Part shown: positions 1 through 4,588 of the stretch, one piece after another | How positions within the stretch are numbered: the first letter of the stretch is position 1 | Layout of the letters: every line of letters starts with the position of its first letter | Source: Paludibacteraceae bacterium | Lineage (GTDB): Bacteria; Bacteroidota; Bacteroidia; Bacteroidales; Paludibacteraceae | Length of the DNA: 9,628 nucleotides | Reading direction: 5' to 3' | NCBI GenBank assembly: GCA_016292775.1 | Contig: JAEDFN010000055.1 | Span: 1-9,628 of the forward strand | The notes under the pieces: model-generated | The model's input: only the letters and a program-made list of their open reading frames with translations | What the model was told of the DNA's origin: nothing | Databases searched by the model: none | Made by a program: the position numbers and the translations under genes

Positions 1-352
1 GGTAAGGCGGTGCTGTATCGAAATAGTTTACTCCGTGCCCTAAAGCATAGTCTACCAGTCTGTTAACCTCTTCTTGATCGATAACCTCTTCGGAGCCGTC
101 GGCAGTAGGTATTGTAGGCCAGCGCATACAGCCATAGCCCAAGAGCGACACCTTTTCACCCGTTTTCGGATTTGTGCGGTACGTCATCTTATCGGTAGGC
201 ACCTCTCCTTGTTTGGTATTGTATCCGGAGGGACCACTTTTCTCCGTACATCCCGGCAGAGTAGTGGCGGTGACGGCAGCCACTCCCACTCCCATGCGCT
301 TGATAAATTCCCTACGGTTGATATTCTCCGATTTCTTTATTATATCATTCAT
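1..352 (-). CDS. Tat-exported aldo/keto reductase, N-terminal part (C-terminus beyond window edge)
   Basis: The first 117 residues are visible; the gene runs off the left edge. A twin-arginine signal is clear: NRREFIK at residues 12-18, followed by a small-residue hydrophobic stretch (about 20-33) ending in LPGC, so Cys35 may be a lipidation site, although Pro at -2 is not typical. After a hydrophilic linker, the aldo/keto reductase barrel begins with LLGYGCMRWP (70-79). It continues to VNYFDTAPPY (108-117), which holds the family's conserved Asp112 and Tyr117 positions. The GYGCMR opening resembles the COG1453-type reductases that carry a C-terminal [4Fe-4S] domain, but that part is not in the window. 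The family reduces or oxidises carbonyl substrates, usually with NAD(P)H; an exported member may take electrons elsewhere. The start at 352 puts the RR motif at the usual distance, and no better start lies upstream. It lies 64 nt after the Fe-S membrane protein gene on the same strand with no promoter or terminator seen between them, so co-transcription is likely. The substrate is unknown. Confidence 0.85.
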   Translation of the reverse strand, partial: MNDIIKKSENINRREFIKRMGVGVAAVTATTLPGCTEKSGPSGYNTKQGEVPTDKMTYRTNPKTGEKVSLLGYGCMRWPTIPTADGSEEVIDQEEVNRLVDYALGHGVNYFDTAPPY

Positions 353-416
353 ATTATTTCTGTTACTATTTAAATAAACTATTGTGCTTAATTACCTTAT
401 GTTTATTTCTGATTAT

Positions 417-1994
417 TTACACAAACCTTTGTACGTCATTACCTTCTACATAAATAGCGCTGAAAGGGCGGGCCGGGCAAAGGTTTTCACACGCGCCGCA
501 ACCGATGCATATTTCGGTGTTGACGGAAGGGATTTTTGGTGAGGTATCGTTTCCCGGGATGTAATTAACCATAGTAATAGCGCCGGTAGGGCAGTGGCGA
601 GCGCAGTTGCCACACTCCACACCATCGGTTAGAGGCACGCAGTTGCTCTCAATCCACATGGCATGGCCTATTTGCAAAGATACCTTTTCCGGTAAGGAGA
701 GTTTATGTATAGCGCCGGCAGGGCATACTTGTGAGCATTTGTTGCATTCCGGGCGGCAGTAACCGCGTTCGTATGAGGCTTCGGGATGCATCAAAGATTT
801 GATGTCAGAAGAAGGCCTCAGCACATTATTAGGGCAAGCGGCAATGCACAGTTGGCAAGCGGTGCAGTGAGAAGCCAGATGCCGTTCGCTTTTTGCACCT
901 GGCGGCAGGATGCGTCGTTCGCGAGTCGGAGCCTGCTTTTGTACTATGGCAGCCAAGCCTCCATCTACACGTTTACCTTTGGCATTCAAGGCGGTAGAAG
1001 CTATGAGCAGTCCCGTGGCGGTGAGCATCTCGCGGCGACTCATATTTGCACTATTCTCTTCCGATGCATTTTGTGGGGTAGATACATTTGTTCCCGATTC
1101 GTCGGCTTTTTTACATGATTTTAATGCACTATTGTTGGTAGTATTGCCGCATTTTTTGCCGTAGGCGAATTGGTAACTGATAGCCCCGTGCTTGCAAGTG
1201 TTGATACAATCCATACAAGCCACGCAGCGGGAGTAATCCACCTTGTGTTCTTTACCATTGATACACGATGATTTACACTTACGGGAGCATAAGCCGCAAG
1301 CGTTACATTTGCTTTTGTCGATATGAATTTTAAAAAGAGAATATTTTGAAATAAAACCTAATATCGTACCAACGGGGCAAACCGTATTGCAGTAAGTACG
1401 GCCGTTACGCCATGCAAGAACGACGATAATTATCATCATTACGATGGAGATAACCAAGCTTGAGATGCTTTTTAGCCAAACATCGGTAGAGTAGAATGCA
1501 TAGCTATCTGCGCGTTCGGCAAAATAAGCGAGCAGATTGTTACCCAATTTGTACAGCGGGTTGAGCACTGTTGTAGCCACGCGACCATAAATGGCATAAG
1601 GGTCGAGAAGAGATATTATTATGCCTGTGTGGGCTATTATGGCAACCAATATACCGATGCCTGTAATGGCTAAAAAAGAGTAACGTAAGATTTTCTTTTC
1701 AGGTGAGAAAAAGAAACGATATCTCTTTTTTTTGCGTAATCCGCTGAGCCAAGAAATCACATCTTGAGTAATGCCGAGCGGGCATATTACGGAGCAATAA
1801 ATTCTACCGAAAACGAAAGTCAGCAAAATAAGGAAAATCAAAGCGCCTACATTAAGCGCGAGGAGGGCAGGGAGAAATTGAATTTTAGCCGTCCACCCAA
1901 GCCAGGCATGGATAGTGCCCGTAAAGTCCAAAAACAGAGCCGTAACCGAAAGCCAAAAGAATATCGCAAGGGCTATTCGTATTTTCTTGAGCAT
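417..1994 (-). CDS. NapH-NapG-like fusion: polytopic Fe-S quinol oxidase domain plus four-cluster ferredoxin
   Basis: This 525-residue protein has four likely membrane helices (about 7-27, 40-62, 104-130, 176-195). Two CxxxCP motifs (C67/C71 and C202/C206) follow helices 2 and 4, as in NapH/NosR/RdhC-type quinol oxidases. A two-cluster ferredoxin unit follows (C230/233/236/240 and C257/260/263/267), then a hydrophilic Asn/Ser-rich linker (281-317). An internal twin-arginine segment comes next (SRREML at 319-324, hydrophobic to about 336). The tail carries the NapG-like phrase ILPPGA (362-367) and four more cysteine sets: C377/380/383/387, C413/417/420/424, C452/461/464/468 and C496/499/502/506. 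E. coli NapG likewise begins with a Tat signal and holds four [4Fe-4S] sites, so the protein reads as NapH and NapG joined end to end. The inferred role is passing electrons from menaquinol to an exported acceptor, most simply the aldo/keto reductase encoded next. No nitrate reductase gene is visible, so nap symbols are not assigned. Confidence 0.87.
   Translation of the reverse strand: MLKKIRIALAIFFWLSVTALFLDFTGTIHAWLGWTAKIQFLPALLALNVGALIFLILLTFVFGRIYCSVICPLGITQDVISWLSGLRKKKRYRFFFSPEKKILRYSFLAITGIGILVAIIAHTGIIISLLDPYAIYGRVATTVLNPLYKLGNNLLAYFAERADSYAFYSTDVWLKSISSLVISIVMMIIIVVLAWRNGRTYCNTVCPVGTILGFISKYSLFKIHIDKSKCNACGLCSRKCKSSCINGKEHKVDYSRCVACMDCINTCKHGAISYQFAYGKKCGNTTNNSALKSCKKADESGTNVSTPQNASEENSANMSRREMLTATGLLIASTALNAKGKRVDGGLAAIVQKQAPTRERRILPPGAKSERHLASHCTACQLCIAACPNNVLRPSSDIKSLMHPEASYERGYCRPECNKCSQVCPAGAIHKLSLPEKVSLQIGHAMWIESNCVPLTDGVECGNCARHCPTGAITMVNYIPGNDTSPKIPSVNTEICIGCGACENLCPARPFSAIYVEGNDVQRFV
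975..1043 (-). other. Internal twin-arginine signal within the Fe-S fusion protein
   Basis: Residues 318-340 of the fusion read as a complete Tat signal: Met, Ser, Arg-Arg, Glu-Met-Leu, then a short hydrophobic run ending in an Ala/Lys stretch. It sits exactly between the cytoplasmic-type ferredoxin and the NapG-like domain. A methionine codon (1041-1043) begins it. A purine-rich GGAAGAG (1056-1062, minus strand) lies about a dozen bases upstream, so a separate internal start is possible but unproven. Otherwise it would act as a fifth, Tat-inserted membrane helix. Confidence 0.65.
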
Positions 1995-2053
1995 AATAAA
2001 TTATGTTTTATTTAGTTACAGATTACAAAACGATTTGTATAATATTTCATTTG

Positions 2054-2061
2054 CAAAGTTA
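2054..2061 (-). promoter_or_regulatory. Candidate Bacteroidota -7 box for the Fe-S/aldo-keto operon
   Basis: Read on the minus strand, TAACTTTG matches the Bacteroidota -7 consensus TAnnTTTG and is followed by a leader of about 50-55 nt before the start at 1994. No convincing TTTG -33 element is seen at the usual distance. The surrounding 1995-2191 stretch is very AT-rich and holds no gene I can support. Confidence 0.4.
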
Positions 2062-2191
2062 TACAATTTTTTTGATACTAAGACGACGGAATAGGTAATA
2101 TTTTGTATACCATTTATAATGGATAATATAAGGGAAATTCTATAATTATACACTGTATATGTCTTTAAATATATAATTTTCGGAATATTAG

Positions 2192-2662
2192 TTAAAAAAT
2201 ATTTTGTATATTTGTGCAGGTTTGTTATTGATAGCTTGCACTTCAAAATAACAATCTTTTAGTGAAAATGATATTCAGGGTAAGTATGATATCGACTTTT
2301 CGACGTATCTTTCTGAGTTAAATATGGAAAGTGAGGAAGATTCTTTGGGAATTGCTTTCGCAGCTATTTTGCTTTCGCAGATGGAAATGACGATGCAGTT
2401 TGACGGCGATAAACTTATAATTGATGGTGCACCAATTGTGAAAAACCTCGTCAATGTATTCGGGGATACGGATGTACAAATGCCTATGTCAGTTGCGTAT
2501 GAAATCAGAAATGATTCAGTTCTTTATATTAAGTACGAAGAAAATGATTTTGAGAAGTATGGTATCTTACGTAAAATAGATGATTCGTATGATAATTTAC
2601 AGTTAGTGGTGGAAGAAGATGGCGAAAAAACTTTCCTAACATTGCGTAGGCAAGAAAAGTAA
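2192..2662 (+). pseudogene. Small lipoprotein gene, apparently broken by loss of start and an in-frame stop
   Basis: From 2192 one reading frame gives LKNILYICAGLLLIACTSK, which looks like a lipoprotein signal peptide (charged start, hydrophobic core, lipobox LIAC with the cysteine codon at 2237-2239). It is followed by TAA at 2249-2251. The same frame then continues without a stop to 2662, beginning QSFSENDIQGKYDIDF. The GKYD motif followed by alternating polar and hydrophobic stretches (KLIIDG, VLYIKYE, LQLVVEE, TFLTLRR) suggests a small beta-rich, lipocalin-like secreted domain, though I cannot name its family. The first in-frame ATG is at 2324, inside the apparent domain. It has no ribosome-binding signal and would remove the GKYD segment, giving a 112-residue product. 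The expected start at 2192 is TTA, which is not a normal start codon. Either the gene is a recent pseudogene with both lesions, or only the 2324-2662 part is expressed. A terminator follows directly. Confidence 0.6.
2207..2214 (+). promoter_or_regulatory. TATATTTG, a possible -7 box lying inside the lipoprotein signal region
   Basis: TATATTTG fits TAnnTTTG exactly on the plus strand, but it overlaps the stretch that reads as a signal peptide. If it is a working promoter, the transcript would start near 2220 and could serve only the shortened frame from 2324. In AT-rich DNA a chance match is quite possible, and no -33 element is evident. Confidence 0.25.
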
Positions 2663-2673
2663 TTAAGCTATAT

Positions 2674-2716
2674 AAAAAAGATGTTGTTCCTTAATGTGGA
2701 GCAACATCTTTTTTTT
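2674..2716. terminator. Strong bidirectional intrinsic terminator
   Basis: An 11-bp stem pairs 2680-2690 with 2698-2708 around a 7-nt loop (ttaatgt), with one G-U pair as read in plus-strand RNA. It is flanked by six A on the left and eight T on the right, so both strands end in a U tract. It lies between the converging lipoprotein remnant (ends 2662) and the von Willebrand gene (ends 2789) and probably serves both. Confidence 0.9.
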
Positions 2717-2738
2717 GAGAGAGGAGGAGCATTGCTCC

Positions 2739-2807
2739 TTATTTCAAAACGGTAATGTACTTATTTTAAAACTGTATAATTTTGAGGTTTATTTCAAAAG
2801 ATTGAAG
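2739..2807 (-). repeat. Three near-copies of a gene-end sequence
   Basis: Three units begin TTATTTCAAAA, TTATTTTAAAA and TTATTTCAAAA at 2739, 2761 and 2789. Read on the minus strand, each looks like a protein end followed by TAA: ..NFNLLK-stop (the actual end of the von Willebrand gene), ..NYTVLK-stop and ..YITVLK-stop. Spacing is 22 and 28 bp. They may be degenerate duplications of a gene end or remnants of neighbouring genes; chance similarity in AT-rich DNA is also possible. A short hairpin, AGGAGC-att-GCTCCT, abuts the leftmost unit at 2725-2739. Confidence 0.4.
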
Positions 2808-4381
2808 TTATATCCGTAAGTCAGAGTGCATTGAGTGCCGTAGCCGGTAGAGATGTCAAGGCCTAAGAAGTGACCGGCTAAGAAAGTAGCTCCGAGGCGG
2901 ATGTCGAAGCGGTGCTGTTTGGTTTCAAAACCTTTGGTAGCTCCTACTTCATAGCCCAAACCGAGAACGAAAGCACTACCACCGCCACTATAGTTGCCCA
3001 TAGTGATGAGCGGACCGATTTTCAATCCCGGATTATAGCAATTAGGGGTGGTTTTGATGCCGTGAAAGCCGTTGTAGAATATGAAATAGCCACCCACGCT
3101 GAAGTCTTTACTGATAGGGTATGCATAGTCGATGCCGATTTCAAGGTTGAAGAAACCGTAATATTTTTTGCCGTCTGCAGGTGCATATTTATCTTGAATC
3201 ACGCCACCACCGATACCCACTATCGGGGCGAAATAGTGGCGGAGAGCTACCGTTTTTACTTCACCTTCATCTTGTTTTATCGTAGCTGTTTCCGGTATTT
3301 CTCCTAAAGTCCAGCATACACCGCCCTCGTGTGTCAGCGGCGCAGTACAAGATAAATTCTGCCAGCGCTGTGTAAGGCCGTTGGCTATCTCTTGAAATGT
3401 AGCCTCGAGCTCTATCATATTTTCAAGGTATTTGAATTGTCCGTTATTCTCCTCCGGAATAAGTCCTTCCAAATTGCTCTTGAAATCAGCTACTTGTGCT
3501 TCGCTTTTTATATCTATTCCTCGCGCACCGATAACGTAGGTCTCTATATGTTGATCTTTGATTTTCTTGGTGTTGAGGGTGTTTTTGATGTCGTTATAAG
3601 CTTGATTATAGGTGAATATCTTGCGCTCCGGATATCTTGTAGCGTTGTCGATACCGTCGGTAAATGCGAGCAGACAAGAGCCTTCATAGTTTTCGTTCGG
3701 TATGTTCTTAAAGTTTTTCTGCACATAATTGTCGAGCATGGTAGTGGCTTTATCCATAGCATAGTAGAGTGCCGTGGCATTGTCCGGCTGAAGATTGTTG
3801 ATAAAGGTAACTATCTCCGTCATGCTTTTTGATGTAAGAGGGCGGATATCACATACTTGAGTTTTTTCTATAGAAGAAAAGCCGATAACGCCGATATGAA
3901 CGAAACCGGAGTTGGAAGCGTAGATGAGCTTTTCGATAAAAGATTTAGCTCCGGCTTTTACGCGAACAAAATCATCGCCGAGAGAGTTGGAGCAGTCGAG
4001 TACGAGCATGATAGTGATGTTTTTGTTAAGGCGTTGCTCGGTGATACCGTTACCGCTCTCCTCATCCGTCATCCAGTTGCCGTACCTATCTTGTCGCCAC
4101 AGTTGCAAGCGCTTATCTATAAGGCTAATCTCCGGCTCCGCTGTTATTTGGTCGAAAACGAATACAGCTTTCTCATTTTTTTCCGTACTCTTGATGACAT
4201 CTTTTGAATTTCGAAAACTGAACCCTTTCGTCTCTATATTGTGTAGAGTAACCTCTCCTGTCGATGGGTTAATCTCAGTAGTTCCTTTTATGTAATAAGG
4301 ACTGTTTAGTGGATTTACAACTTTCTGTGCACTAATTCCAATACTTAATAATACCAATGTAAGCAATACTAATTGTTTCAT
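2789..4381 (-). CDS. Secreted von Willebrand factor A protein with C-terminal beta-barrel-like region
   Basis: This 530-residue protein begins with a Sec signal peptide (about 1-18, ending ISA-Q). The first ~115 mature residues have no recognised domain. A von Willebrand A domain spans roughly 123-340 with a full metal-ion adhesion site: DCSNS at 129-133, Thr203 in NATALYY and Asp242 in FTDGID. This domain usually binds a protein ligand through a divalent cation. From about 381 to 530 the sequence changes to Gly- and aromatic-rich alternating strands (IVGIGGGV, YYGFFNLEIGIDYAY, FVLGLGYEVG, FDIRLGATF, TLTYGYNFNLL), which looks like a small outer-membrane beta-barrel of about eight strands. No type IX sorting domain or lipobox is present. 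The inferred location is the outer membrane; whether the A domain faces the periplasm or the outside cannot be told. The gene stands alone on its strand, divergent from the glycosidase array. Its partner is unknown. Confidence 0.82.
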   Translation of the reverse strand: MKQLVLLTLVLLSIGISAQKVVNPLNSPYYIKGTTEINPSTGEVTLHNIETKGFSFRNSKDVIKSTEKNEKAVFVFDQITAEPEISLIDKRLQLWRQDRYGNWMTDEESGNGITEQRLNKNITIMLVLDCSNSLGDDFVRVKAGAKSFIEKLIYASNSGFVHIGVIGFSSIEKTQVCDIRPLTSKSMTEIVTFINNLQPDNATALYYAMDKATTMLDNYVQKNFKNIPNENYEGSCLLAFTDGIDNATRYPERKIFTYNQAYNDIKNTLNTKKIKDQHIETYVIGARGIDIKSEAQVADFKSNLEGLIPEENNGQFKYLENMIELEATFQEIANGLTQRWQNLSCTAPLTHEGGVCWTLGEIPETATIKQDEGEVKTVALRHYFAPIVGIGGGVIQDKYAPADGKKYYGFFNLEIGIDYAYPISKDFSVGGYFIFYNGFHGIKTTPNCYNPGLKIGPLITMGNYSGGGSAFVLGLGYEVGATKGFETKQHRFDIRLGATFLAGHFLGLDISTGYGTQCTLTYGYNFNLLK

Positions 4382-4448
4382 ATTTTTCTGTGTTGTGTTT
4401 TATCTTTGTATGTATTATTGTTTTATGATTTTAATATCATATAGATAA

Positions 4449-4466
4449 AACGTATTATCGTACGTT
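4449..4466. repeat. Inverted repeat in the divergent promoter region
   Basis: AACGTA and TACGTT form perfect 6-bp arms around ttatcg. The element lies just downstream of the minus-strand -7 box, within the predicted leader of the von Willebrand gene. It could be an operator or a weak hairpin; function is not shown by the sequence. Confidence 0.4.
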
Positions 4467-4478
4467 ATTATTTTTTTG

Positions 4479-4486
4479 CAAAGGTA
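4479..4486 (-). promoter_or_regulatory. Candidate -7 box for the von Willebrand A gene
   Basis: On the minus strand TACCTTTG followed by CAAAAAAA matches the Bacteroidota -7 consensus TAnnTTTG. It would give a leader of roughly 90 nt before the start at 4381. No clear -33 TTTG is seen. The same eight bases occur in the plus-strand promoter facing the other way. Confidence 0.5.
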
Positions 4487-4532
4487 TGAAAATATTTTTA
4501 TTTATTAATGTGTATAATAGAAAACTCTTTTT

Positions 4533-4559
4533 TTTGTAAGAAAAAAATGTGTACCTTTG
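4533..4559 (+). promoter_or_regulatory. Candidate promoter for the glycosidase array
   Basis: TACCTTTG at 4552-4559 fits TAnnTTTG, and a TTTG at 4533-4536 could be the -33 element. The spacer between them is 15 nt, shorter than the roughly 19 nt usual in Bacteroides. The start codon follows 29 nt after the -7 box, so the leader is short. The absence of promoters or terminators further right suggests this drives all three downstream genes. Confidence 0.55.
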
Positions 4560-4588
4560 CGTGATGTTTAAAGTTTATTTCTTGTAGT

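Noticed and set aside
74..377. Two plus-strand open frames over the aldo/keto reductase start
   Set aside because: They are antisense to a clear Tat signal and aldo/keto reductase motifs and have no protein-like features.
417..1994. Assignment of the Fe-S fusion to periplasmic nitrate reduction
   Set aside because: No napA, napB or napD-like gene is visible, and the neighbour is an aldo/keto reductase, so the Nap resemblance is taken as architectural only.
2016..2246. A 76-codon minus-strand open frame between the Fe-S gene and the lipoprotein remnant
   Set aside because: Composition is dominated by Ile, Tyr, Asn and Lys as expected from AT-rich DNA. It has no recognisable domain, covers the promoter of the Fe-S gene, and lies antisense to the lipoprotein signal region.
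2725..2739. AGGAGC-att-GCTCCT hairpin as a second terminator for the von Willebrand gene
   Set aside because: The stem is only 6 bp and is not followed by a T tract on either strand; the 2674-2716 element is far better.
2789..3241. A type IX sorting domain at the end of the von Willebrand protein
   Set aside because: No YPNP-like motif or typical GxYxL pattern; the region looks like barrel strands.
2912..4295. Several plus-strand open frames of 116-146 codons, and one minus-strand frame, within the von Willebrand gene
   Set aside because: Shadow frames of a gene with a signal peptide and full MIDAS motif; no start signals or domains of their own.
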